A stretch of 30,934 nucleotides of DNA, from the NCBI GenBank assembly GCA_041538025.1, contig JBGOEV010000031.1, positions 1-30,934 of the forward strand. Reading direction: 5' to 3'. The notes beneath the pieces are model-generated. The model did no database searches and had not been told where the DNA came from. It saw nothing but the letters and a program-made list of their open reading frames with translations. The position numbers and the translations under genes were made by a program. Positions 8,109 through 15,615 of this stretch are shown in pieces. Origin of the DNA: Thermosaccharophagus gerlachensis (GTDB lineage Bacteria; Armatimonadota; Fervidibacteria; Fervidibacterales; Thermosaccharophagaceae). Position 1 is the stretch's first letter; every line of letters begins with the position of its first letter.

Positions 8109-8714
8109 GTGAGCGACATCGTCAGGCTAACCGATTCTAAATTGAAAGAGTTCGTTATGGAGGTTGAAAGGCTTTCAGGGCAAAAGGTGAGCCAATGCTA
8201 TCAATGTGGGAAATGTAGTGCTGGTTGCCCGATGGCTTTCGCCATGGACATAGACCCAGCAAGAATAATGCGTCTCATACAGATTGGGCAGCGTGAGGAT
8301 GTTTTACGCAGTCGCACAATATGGATTTGTGCTGCATGCCAAACATGCACCACAAGATGCCCACAAGAAGTTGAAATAGCGCATGTCATGGATGTGTTGC
8401 GCTCAATGGCACTTAAGGCTGGTTACACAGAAACAGAAAGGGAGATAGCGGAGGCGCTATCACAGTTTGTTGAAAACATAGAGAGACGAGGCAGAATATT
8501 TGAGCCCGAACTTGCCATGAGGGTAAACATCGCTCTCGGAAGACCTTTCAAAGACTTTGGCAAAGGTATACGGCTATTCATGCGTGGCAAGCTCCCAATG
8601 CTTCCAGAGAAGGTTCGTGGATTGAAGGAGTTAAAAAACATCTGGGAGACAGTGAGGAAGCTTGAACTCTCGGAAGGTGAAAGGTATGAAAGCGAAGGCA
8701 CAAAGCACAACTAA
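8109..8714 (+). CDS. hdrC: Heterodisulfide reductase subunit C-like 4Fe-4S protein
   Basis: A protein of 201 residues with two cysteine motifs, CYQCGKCSAGCP and CAACQTCTTRCPQEVEIAHV, each able to hold a [4Fe-4S] cluster, as in HdrC. In HdrABC complexes, HdrC relays electrons from HdrA to the catalytic HdrB. The C-terminal half is helical and charged, with no membrane segments, so this is the soluble type rather than HdrE-linked. GTG 8109 is preferred because GGAGAGG lies nine bases upstream; ATG 8091 would add six residues and has a poorer site. First gene of a three-gene cluster: hdrB starts 29 bp before this stop codon, a strong sign of one transcript and coupled translation. Confidence 0.9.
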   Translation: MSDIVRLTDSKLKEFVMEVERLSGQKVSQCYQCGKCSAGCPMAFAMDIDPARIMRLIQIGQREDVLRSRTIWICAACQTCTTRCPQEVEIAHVMDVLRSMALKAGYTETEREIAEALSQFVENIERRGRIFEPELAMRVNIALGRPFKDFGKGIRLFMRGKLPMLPEKVRGLKELKNIWETVRKLELSEGERYESEGTKHN

Positions 8715-9633
8715 TGCATGCCCAGATGATGTTGAAGGGAAGTTGGAATTCGCTTACTACCCTGGATGCTCCCTCTCTGGGACAGCAGTTGAGTATGGCA
8801 TCTCAACGAAAGCACTTTGCAACCGTCTTGGGATAAAGCTTGAGGAAATACCAGAATGGATATGCTGTGGTGCAACACCAGCACATGCTATAAGAACGCT
8901 GTTCCCTTTAGCGCTTGGTGCAAGGAACTTGGCGCTCGCAGCAAAACTTAATAAACCTCTGCTTACTGTTTGTGCAGCTTGTTTCAACAGGCTTAAGTGG
9001 ACTGCATACGAACTCAAACACAACCGTGAAGCAAGAGAAAAAATATCGCAACTGCCGGGGCTGTTGAATGGGCAAACGGTTGAACAGCTTTGCGAACTGC
9101 AAATATTCCACCTTCTTACAGTGTTGCGAGAGCTTTACGGTGTTGAGCGTTTGAGCGAGGAAGTGAAGTATCCACTTAAAGGCTTAAAGGTGGCGTGCTA
9201 CTACGGTTGCTTGCTTGTGCGTCCGCCAAAGGTTATGCAGTTTGATGACCCGGAGAACCCGTGCATTATGGACGAACTTATTTTAGCCGTCGGAGCCGAA
9301 GTGATTGATTGGGCGTTTAAGACAGAGTGTTGTGGGGCGTCCTTAGCTCTAAGCAGGAGCGATTTAGTGGCAGAGAGAGTTCACCGTATACTTTCGGATG
9401 CGAAATCAAGGGGTGCAAACATCATCTGTGTAGCATGCCCACTTTGCCATGTCAACCTTGATGTCTATCAAATTGATGCCAACACAAAATTTGGTTACGA
9501 GCATGACATGCCGATTGCCTATTTCACTCAACTTATAGCTATAGCGCTTGGCATCCCACCACAGGAGCTGGGTTTGGAAAAGCATATGATTAATCCGATG
9601 AAGGTTTTGAAGAATGTCTTGGCACAGAAATGA
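8686..9633 (+). CDS. hdrB: Heterodisulfide reductase subunit B-like protein (two CCG domains)
   Basis: A protein of 315 residues with two complete cysteine-rich CCG modules. The first is YYPGCSLSG, then WICCGATPA and VCAACFNRL. The second is CYYGCLL, then TECCGASLA and VACPLCHVNL. In methanogen HdrB these modules bind two noncubane [4Fe-4S] clusters that reduce the CoM-S-S-CoB disulfide. Here the natural substrate is unknown, because a bacterium would not normally make those thiols. ATG 8686, behind GGAAGGTGAAAGG, overlaps the end of hdrC by 29 bp. An upstream in-frame ATG at 8662 is also possible. No cluster-binding Cys is missing, so the protein is expected to be catalytically competent. 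Confidence 0.9.
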   Translation: MKAKAQSTTNACPDDVEGKLEFAYYPGCSLSGTAVEYGISTKALCNRLGIKLEEIPEWICCGATPAHAIRTLFPLALGARNLALAAKLNKPLLTVCAACFNRLKWTAYELKHNREAREKISQLPGLLNGQTVEQLCELQIFHLLTVLRELYGVERLSEEVKYPLKGLKVACYYGCLLVRPPKVMQFDDPENPCIMDELILAVGAEVIDWAFKTECCGASLALSRSDLVAERVHRILSDAKSRGANIICVACPLCHVNLDVYQIDANTKFGYEHDMPIAYFTQLIAIALGIPPQELGLEKHMINPMKVLKNVLAQK

Positions 9634-9654
9634 ACATAGCGAGGTGCATTGTGC

Positions 9655-11637
9655 ATGCCACGCATAGGCGTTTTTGTTTGCCACTGTGGTGTCAACATCG
9701 CTGGAACAGTTGATGTTGAGAGGGTCAGAGATGAATTTGCGAAGTATCCCGGCGTAGTGTATTCCGTTGACTACCGATACATGTGTTCAGACCCAGGTCA
9801 GAACATCATCAAAGACGCCATAAAGGAGCATCGCTTGACTGGTGTTGTGGTTGCGGCATGCAGCCCATCAATGCACGAAGTGACATTCCGTTCAGCATGC
9901 GCTTCGGCTGGTCTCAATCCATACCTTTGTGAGATGGCAAACATAAGGGAACATTGCTCTTGGGTGCATCAGGATAGAGAAGCAGCTACCAAAAAAGCAA
10001 TTGAACTCGTCAGGATGGCTGTTGAGAAGGTCAAGCGCAATGAGGAGCTTTTCCCAATCCACATTGATGTGACAAAGCGTGCACTCGTCATAGGTGGTGG
10101 CATCGCCGGAATACAAGCTGCATTAGACATAGCTGATGCCGGATACGAAGTGGTGCTCGTTGAAAGGGAACCATCAATTGGTGGACACATGGCGCAACTC
10201 TCAGAGACATTCCCAACGCTTGACTGCTCGCAATGTATCCTTACACCCAAGATGGTTCAAGTGAGACAGCACCCAAAGATAAAACTCCTCACCTACTCGG
10301 TTGTTGAGGAAGTAAATGGTTACGTGGGCAATTTCGTAGTGACGATAAGAAAGAAAGCCCGCTCAGTGCGTGAAGAACTGTGCACAGGTTGTGGAATATG
10401 CATGCAGCGTTGTCCTGCGAGGCGTGACGGCATACCAAGTGAGTTTGAACGCGGTTTGACTACACGCCCAGCAATCTACATCCCGTTCCCTCAAGCAGTT
10501 CCTAACGTGCCAGTGATAGACAGGAAACACTGTCGCTATTTCTTAACAGGAAGATGCAGGGTGTGCGAACAAGTTTGCCCTGCCAAAGCGATTGATTATG
10601 AACAGCAAGATGAGCTCATCACCGAGAATGTGGGAGCGATAATTGTCGCTACTGGTTATGAGCTAATTTCACCATCCATCTATGGTGAGTATGGTGGTGG
10701 AAGGTTTAAGGACGTGATTGACGGGTTGCAGTTTGAGCGTTTGCTCAGTGCTTCAGGACCAACAGGTGGTAAGGTTATTAGACCATCGGATGGTAAGGAG
10801 GCGAAAGTTGTTGCCTTCATAGCATGCGTTGGATCAAGGGACAGGGCTAAGGGAATCCCATATTGCTCAAAGATATGTTGCATGTATATTGCTAAGCATG
10901 CCCTGCTTTTCAAACATAGGGTGCACGATGGCGAAACATATGTTTTCTACATGGACATAAGAGCTGGCGGAAAAGGCTATGACGAATTTGTTCGGAGAGC
11001 AATTGAGGAAGAAGGAGCATGCTACATAAGGGGAAGGGTCTCAAGGATTTACGAAAGCAACGGTAAGCTCATAGTTTGCGGTATGGATACGTTGAGTGGG
11101 AAGTTAGTTGAAGTTGAAGCTGATTTAGTTGTGCTTGCGACGGCGATGCGCCCTGCCGATGGATTTGAGGAGCTCGCACGCAAACTACGCTTGCCATACG
11201 ATGAGTATGGTTTCTTTAGTGAAGCTCATCCAAAGCTTCGTCCTGTGGAAACAAACACAGCAGGTGTATTTCTTGCTGGCGCATGCCAAGCACCAAAAGA
11301 CATCCCAGAATCAGTGGCACAGGCGAGCGCAGCTGCCGCGAAAGTTATGAGCTTGTTTGGTATGCCGACGATTGAAAGAGAACCAACAATAGCGGAAGTA
11401 AATGAGATGACTTGCACTGGTTGCTTTGATTGTGAAAGGGTTTGCCCATATAACGCAATTGAACGCAAGGAAATAAAAGACAGGAGGGGCAACATCATCA
11501 AAGTTGTAGCGTCGGTCAATCCGGGATTGTGTGAAGGCTGTGGTGCATGCGCTGGCACATGCCGAAACAAAAGCATCACCCTCAAGGGCTTTAGCGACGA
11601 ACAAGTGTTTGCGCAACTTGTGAGCGCCTCTGTATGA
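9655..11637 (+). CDS. hdrA: Heterodisulfide reductase subunit A-like FAD/Fe-S protein
   Basis: A protein of 660 residues. It has the HdrA N-terminal domain (VCHCGVNIAGTVDVERV, MCSDPGQ, ACSPSMHEVTF, ANIREHCSWVH), an FAD Rossmann motif GGGIAG (147-152), the LDCSQCILTPKM segment typical of HdrA, a cluster motif CTGCGICMQRCP (243-254), CRVCEQVCPAKAID, and a C-terminal pair CTGCFDCERVCP and CEGCGACAGTC. HdrA is the flavin subunit that splits electrons between ferredoxin and HdrBC. The protein ends in GFSDEQVFAQL, close to the point where MvhD, the electron-entry subunit, is fused or encoded next in many genomes. Neither is present here. ATG 9655 lies eight bases behind GAGGTG. It ends 21 bp from a convergent nitroreductase gene. 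Confidence 0.93.
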   Translation: MPRIGVFVCHCGVNIAGTVDVERVRDEFAKYPGVVYSVDYRYMCSDPGQNIIKDAIKEHRLTGVVVAACSPSMHEVTFRSACASAGLNPYLCEMANIREHCSWVHQDREAATKKAIELVRMAVEKVKRNEELFPIHIDVTKRALVIGGGIAGIQAALDIADAGYEVVLVEREPSIGGHMAQLSETFPTLDCSQCILTPKMVQVRQHPKIKLLTYSVVEEVNGYVGNFVVTIRKKARSVREELCTGCGICMQRCPARRDGIPSEFERGLTTRPAIYIPFPQAVPNVPVIDRKHCRYFLTGRCRVCEQVCPAKAIDYEQQDELITENVGAIIVATGYELISPSIYGEYGGGRFKDVIDGLQFERLLSASGPTGGKVIRPSDGKEAKVVAFIACVGSRDRAKGIPYCSKICCMYIAKHALLFKHRVHDGETYVFYMDIRAGGKGYDEFVRRAIEEEGACYIRGRVSRIYESNGKLIVCGMDTLSGKLVEVEADLVVLATAMRPADGFEELARKLRLPYDEYGFFSEAHPKLRPVETNTAGVFLAGACQAPKDIPESVAQASAAAAKVMSLFGMPTIEREPTIAEVNEMTCTGCFDCERVCPYNAIERKEIKDRRGNIIKVVASVNPGLCEGCGACAGTCRNKSITLKGFSDEQVFAQLVSASV

Positions 11638-11658
11638 TGCTCAGAGCACTAACGGATG

Positions 11659-12153
11659 TTAAAACTTTTCCCAATGGATGACCTCACTTAACTTCCGCTT
11701 TGAGGGGCACTTTGGGACCTGCGCAGGGTAGCCAACCGCTATGAGGCTTATAAGTTTGTAACCGCTTGGCACGCCGAGCAACTTAGCTATGCGTTCAGCG
11801 TATGGCTTTTTGTCCCCAGCTACCCAACATGCACCTAACCCGTGAGCGTGTGCTGCAAGGAGTATGTTTTGAGTGGCAGCACAACCATCTTCAAGGTAAT
11901 ACTTCACATCTTTGCAAAAGACAGCAATGCAAACTGGTGCTTGTGCTATAAACTTCCCGTAGTCGGTTTCATCTGCGATGCGTTTCCTCATCTCGGGATC
12001 TGTGACGACAATGAATTCCCAAGGCTGCATGTTCATTGCAGTTGGGGCAAGCCTCGCACAGTCAATTATGTCTTCAATCACTTCCCTTTGAACGGGTTCC
12101 GACTTGAATGCTCTAACACTCCTTCTGGTTTTAATCGCCTCAATGGCATCCAT
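11659..12153 (-). CDS. Nitroreductase family FMN protein
   Basis: A protein of 164 residues with family hallmarks: MDAIEAIKTRRSVRAFKSEP (FMN contacts at the RRSVR segment), ARLAPTAMNMQPWEFIVV, then ATQNILLAAHAHGLGACWV and KLISLIAVGYP near the C-terminus. Such dimeric flavoproteins reduce nitro groups, quinones or flavins with NAD(P)H; the physiological substrate is not evident. The length is at the short end of the family. ATG 12153 follows GGGGGTGG; the GTG at 12168 overlaps that site and is unlikely. The start follows the stop of the upstream membrane-protein gene by 16 bp, so the two are probably co-transcribed. It converges on hdrA, and a redox link is only suggestive. Confidence 0.9.
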   Translation of the reverse strand: MDAIEAIKTRRSVRAFKSEPVQREVIEDIIDCARLAPTAMNMQPWEFIVVTDPEMRKRIADETDYGKFIAQAPVCIAVFCKDVKYYLEDGCAATQNILLAAHAHGLGACWVAGDKKPYAERIAKLLGVPSGYKLISLIAVGYPAQVPKCPSKRKLSEVIHWEKF

Positions 12154-12169
12154 GCTACCACCCCCCACA

Positions 12170-12742
12170 TCACAGTCGTGAACGCACCCTCTGTAGCTCT
12201 CCCATCACGCTTCTGACTATATCCCTTGCTTTGTTCAACACGCGCTGTGCCTCTTCCTGTTGTCCTGTCCGTGACAACAAATCCTTCACATCATCAAGCA
12301 ATGCAATCACATTTGAGAGTTGTTCTGCATGCTTTGGGTCTGGAACTATCTCCCTTGCAAGGTTTATCCACGGGCGAGCTGACTCAATGTATTCAATGAC
12401 CTGGTGTGGTGTGTAGAGTTCTGGATCAAAGCTGAAGCTCGCGTAAGTGAGCTCTCTCCTTGCTGGGGATAGCAATTGCCAAGCTGCCTGCGCAAGTTCA
12501 ACCTTACTTTGCGAGACCTGTCTTGTAAGATGTGCAACCTCATTCAAAGCAGACTTAAGACGAAACGACATCCACACAACAAGAATAAACAATAGGATGG
12601 CTACTACCCACCCACCAAGGGAAACAGCTTTTGCAAAACTTCCACCTTTAAATGCAGGCGCTACTCCCTGTTCAGTGAGCTCCTTTATCTCTTGGCTTTC
12701 ACTGTTTACCTGTTCACCACCAATTTCGTTCTTTTTATTCAC
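12170..12742 (-). CDS. Unknown single-pass membrane protein
   Basis: A protein of 190 residues that I do not recognise. The first 40 residues are polar, residues 41-60 form one strong membrane segment (WVVAILLFILVVWMSF), and the rest is helical and charged, including a Gln-rich stretch (HLTRQVSQSKVELAQ) and repeated Ala/Leu/Glu helices resembling a coiled coil or TPR-like bundle. The topology suggests a membrane anchor with a roughly 125-residue soluble domain outside or in the periplasm. GTG 12742 follows GGAGGTGGGAG. It lies 26 bp after the DUF2993 gene and 16 bp before the nitroreductase start, so it belongs to that operon. Function unknown. Confidence 0.75.
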   Translation of the reverse strand: MNKKNEIGGEQVNSESQEIKELTEQGVAPAFKGGSFAKAVSLGGWVVAILLFILVVWMSFRLKSALNEVAHLTRQVSQSKVELAQAAWQLLSPARRELTYASFSFDPELYTPHQVIEYIESARPWINLAREIVPDPKHAEQLSNVIALLDDVKDLLSRTGQQEEAQRVLNKARDIVRSVMGELQRVRSRL

Positions 12743-12768
12743 GCTCCCACCTCCTTAGGTGCTGGTTA

Positions 12769-13533
12769 TCACGACTTTTGTGGTTTTGTGCTTACAATCA
12801 TTTTGTCACCTTCAATGATGACACTCCTTATGATGGGGTCAAAGAGCATATCATCTGGCTTGAGGATTGGATTAAGCTTTGACTCAAAGCGACGCTGTAA
12901 CCATTCTGGCACTGGCACCGAGTTGAAATAGAACTCGTTTATACGCACATGCACCGAGCCATCCTGAGCTGGGAAAAACCTTGCGACTGCCCTAAAGGGG
13001 TTGTTGATGCCGAATAACAGCCATCGCCCTGTAAGCTCAACTTGCTGGTCATCTCTAAACTTGACCTTAATGTTCATGTTCTTCGTGTGCTTCCCATCAG
13101 CGAATATTTGCTCAAAGCTTTGGGGCGTGAATATGGCTTCGCAACGCGATTCCTTCACAGAAAGCACTTTCAAGCTGTCTTTCTCCATAAGTGGTTCCAC
13201 ATCAACAACTGGCTCTATAATCACTGCCTCAAACTTAAGAAGCATCACAGACTTAATTTTGGCTGGACTGCTCTTTATCTCAACAAGCTGGAATTTACCC
13301 CTCGCTGTTTCTGCAGGGTTTGGAGACGGAACAACTTTTATGTGCAACGCTTTTTGATTCACTGGGTTTGATATGCGCTTCCTAAGGTGTGCTTCAAGCG
13401 CGTTTGCAACTTGAGTAGCGCTCCACCTGTTGCCCTGCCCGACAACCATATCCAAAAAGAGCATAAAGGCAAACACAAAGCTAAGCACAGAAATGCTGTA
13501 GAACAGCACCCAGCTTCTTAGCGCTTTGAGCAA
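12769..13533 (-). CDS. DUF2993/LmeA-like lipid-binding protein, membrane anchored
   Basis: A protein of 254 residues. Residues 8-32 or so are a hydrophobic anchor or signal sequence. The remainder is strand-rich, ending in VHVRINEFYFNSVPVPEWLQ, then SKLNPILKPDDMLFDPIIRSVIIEGDKMIV, which resembles the C-terminal repeat of DUF2993 (LmeA family) proteins. Members bind phospholipid with a TULIP-like fold at the cell envelope; a mycobacterial member aids lipomannan elongation. The start is TTG 13533, seven bases behind GGAGGTG, with no better ATG. It is 120 bp downstream of the adenosyltransferase gene and 26 bp upstream of a membrane-protein gene. The family assignment rests on recognised pattern only. 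Confidence 0.6.
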   Translation of the reverse strand: MLKALRSWVLFYSISVLSFVFAFMLFLDMVVGQGNRWSATQVANALEAHLRKRISNPVNQKALHIKVVPSPNPAETARGKFQLVEIKSSPAKIKSVMLLKFEAVIIEPVVDVEPLMEKDSLKVLSVKESRCEAIFTPQSFEQIFADGKHTKNMNIKVKFRDDQQVELTGRWLLFGINNPFRAVARFFPAQDGSVHVRINEFYFNSVPVPEWLQRRFESKLNPILKPDDMLFDPIIRSVIIEGDKMIVSTKPQKS

Positions 13534-13653
13534 CTCGGCTCACCTCCACCCTTTCATTATGATGCTGTGATGCGTTTGAAAACCATACCGCAAGCAACAA
13601 TATAAGACGCGCCTTCTTCACTTGTGGTTTTGCTTGGAGATACTAACGCAGGC

Positions 13654-14922
13654 TCAGCTGCTTTTCCTTATCAACTCCAATTTGGTTGCAACAGGTATTC
13701 CGGGGTAGTTAACGCCCCAAATACCATCAACGAAGCCATCTCTTATTTCTCGCCATCTTGAGAGCACTCGTTCAACGGCTTCTTTTGCCAACTGGCTCAT
13801 TTCCTTTTCGGAGACATCGCCATAGTATTCAATGTTGACTGCTTGAGGATCAGTAATCGGGTGCCCTATTTGGCTAACCATGTAGCAATAAACTTGCTTA
13901 AGGTGCGGTTGTGCTTCAATGAGCTCGTTAGCTATAAGCTGTGCCATCACTTGGTAAATCTTCCCGACATGTGAGACTGGGTTTTTACCTGAGGCAGCTT
14001 CAAGGCTCATAGGGCGGTATGGCGTTATCAAACCGTTGACGCGATTGCCTCTGCCGACTTGTCCATCATCACCGCACTCTGCGCTCGTGCCAGTTACAGT
14101 GATGTAAACCAGCTCATCCTCGTCAGCAGTGTTAATGTCAATGCTTAGTTCATACTCCTCTTGCAGTTTTGAGAGGTAACTTTCAATCAAGTGTTCTTTC
14201 AGCCTGCACTTGACTGCTTCCTTCAGCTCGTAATATTGCTTCGCCGATCCAATATATCGGTCAATGAAAGCTGCAGCGATTGTAAGGTGTATTTTTCTCC
14301 CGTTGCGCACTCCCATTACTTTGATATCTTCGCCGAGTGAAGGGAAATCGGCTTTCATTTCCTTTGAGTTAAGGAAGAGCTCCGCCTCCTTAACGAGTTG
14401 CTCCGTTACGGATAATGGAGCAAAAGCCACAGCAAGCGAAGTATCGTTTGACCTTGGAACCTCATCACCAATTTCGTAGTTGGCTATCAAATCTTCGCTC
14501 CCACGTTTGATGCGATAATCCACCATAAGCCCTCCGGGTATCGGGAGGTTTGGCAATTGCTCCTGAAACCACTTCTGTATCCCCTGAAGAACCATCCTCC
14601 CGATTGGGACTCTCCAAACTTCTTTTTGAGAGCCATACCACTCAAGCGTAGCTCTACCGACAAGTAGCACATAAATCGGCTCCTCAATACTACCACCACC
14701 ATAGCGAGGTGATGAGCGTCCCCCAGCAAGAACGCACTTATCCACATTGTGGTGCAATATTCGTCCAGCATGCTCATAGTAGAATGCGCATAGCATTCTA
14801 CTTAATTCTTCCGCTGCACCATCACAAAGCGTATCAGGATGCCCTTTGCCCTTTCGCTCAACTATCTCCATCGGCATTTCTTCTACGAGCACATTCTTGC
14901 CTGCGTTAACGCGTATCTCCAT
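13654..14922 (-). CDS. mat: Methionine adenosyltransferase, archaeal type
   Basis: A protein of 422 residues of the archaeal AdoMet synthetase family (PF01941), not the bacterial MetK family. Visible motifs are VERKGKGHPDTLCDGAAEELS, HHNVDKCVLAGGRSSPRYGGG, TGTSAECGDDGQVGRGNRVNGLITPYRPMSLEAASGKNPVSHVGK and SQIGHPITDPQAVNIEYY. It makes S-adenosylmethionine from methionine and ATP, with three-phosphate cleavage. ATG 14922 lies six bases behind GAGGTG. The gene has a 300-nt leader with a SAM-I riboswitch at its far end, so high S-adenosylmethionine should lower expression. Archaeal-type enzymes occur in some thermophilic bacteria, probably by old transfer, and finding one under a bacterial riboswitch shows full regulatory integration. 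Full length, with no damage seen. Confidence 0.95.
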   Translation of the reverse strand: MEIRVNAGKNVLVEEMPMEIVERKGKGHPDTLCDGAAEELSRMLCAFYYEHAGRILHHNVDKCVLAGGRSSPRYGGGSIEEPIYVLLVGRATLEWYGSQKEVWRVPIGRMVLQGIQKWFQEQLPNLPIPGGLMVDYRIKRGSEDLIANYEIGDEVPRSNDTSLAVAFAPLSVTEQLVKEAELFLNSKEMKADFPSLGEDIKVMGVRNGRKIHLTIAAAFIDRYIGSAKQYYELKEAVKCRLKEHLIESYLSKLQEEYELSIDINTADEDELVYITVTGTSAECGDDGQVGRGNRVNGLITPYRPMSLEAASGKNPVSHVGKIYQVMAQLIANELIEAQPHLKQVYCYMVSQIGHPITDPQAVNIEYYGDVSEKEMSQLAKEAVERVLSRWREIRDGFVDGIWGVNYPGIPVATKLELIRKSS

Positions 14923-15220
14923 CGCTAACACCTCACATGTTTAGCTTTTGCGACGGTTGAGAAATTCCATGTTGAAAGGCAAAAGCGTATACCGAGCATA
15001 AGTGAGGCAGGACGACAGGCTAAAAGGATGAGGAGATACAAACCATGCAACCGAGGAAGTTCATAGATAAGGCTTCTCAGAGCAAGTTGTGCGCATGCTA
15101 CTTTGCCCATCTGTCCCGCCCCCTAAAAGCATTGATACGGAGCTTTCCTCGAAGCGCCCCTTGTTCAGGGAGAGGAGCGGGACCTGGGCATTGGCATCAA
15201 CATGCCTATGCGGTATCCCA
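14923..15220 (-). promoter_or_regulatory. Leader between the SAM riboswitch and mat: expression platform region
   Basis: About 300 nt of transcribed leader. A long alternative hairpin pairs GAGAGGAGUGGGA (- strand of 15216-15228, overlapping the 3' side of riboswitch P1) with UCCCGCUCCUCUC (15170-15182), with a smaller hairpin GGCAUGUUGAUGCC (15193-15206) in the loop. It is not followed by a U tract. Further down, AGGGGCGCUUC (15151-15161) complements GAAGCGCCCCU just upstream of the aptamer (15360-15370). A 61-codon open frame (15110-14925) of doubtful reality fills most of the rest. Confidence 0.55.
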
Positions 15221-15361
15221 CTCCTCTCATCTTTTGCCCTTTAACAGCGCATACGCGCTGTTAAGGACTCAACGCATTTGGCACCTTGCCGACAACAAGT
15301 TGTCGGTAGGTTGCCGGGCTTCATCGGGCGCGTGACCCTCCACCGCTCGTGATGAGAGGAG
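15221..15361 (-). ncRNA. SAM-I riboswitch (S-box) aptamer
   Basis: Read on the - strand, all S-box hallmarks appear in order: P1 5' strand CCUCUCAUC (15359-15351), the GGUGGAGGG core, GCCCGAUGAAGCCCGGCAACC, a P3 stem CCGACAACUUGUUGUCGG, AAGGUGCCAAAUGC, a perfect P4 hairpin UUAACAGCGC-GUAU-GCGCUGUUAA (15264-15241), and P1 3' strand GAUGAGAGG (15231-15223). The consensus GAUGAAGCCCGGCAACC and AAGGUGCnAAUnC blocks are nearly perfect. It binds S-adenosylmethionine and lies 300 nt upstream of the methionine adenosyltransferase start, a textbook feedback arrangement. The 3' side of P1 can also pair further downstream, which would give the switch. Confidence 0.96.
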
Positions 15362-15370
15362 GGGCGCTTC

Positions 15371-15615
15371 CTCTCTCCTAACCCATCTATTCAACTTCAC
15401 ACAGTCCGTTGCATAAGCCATACCATATTATGCCACGCAAGCACGAATGCTTAGTTGAGATACCAATTGAAGCATAGGGGAAAGCCTTTAAATGAGATAA
15501 GCAGGGATTCACTATTTACTTGGAGATGCGTTTGCAGTAAACTTTTTTAAGTTAGGCAAACTCTCACCTGCACAAGGATGAAGCTGTTTGATGGAGTTGG
15601 AAGGGGAAAGGAAAG
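15371..15615. other. Divergent spacer between the mat leader and the SNF2 helicase gene
   Basis: About 245 bp with no gene. It must hold the promoter of the riboswitch leader (reading left) and that of the helicase gene (reading right). A weak leftward candidate, TTGCGT with TATGCA at 19-bp spacing near 15410-15441, and an AT-rich stretch around 15539-15555 are visible. Neither is convincing. Confidence 0.4.

Noticed and set aside
15045..15335. 96-codon + strand frame over the riboswitch
   Set aside because: It is antisense to the SAM-I aptamer and leader, whose structure explains the sequence fully.
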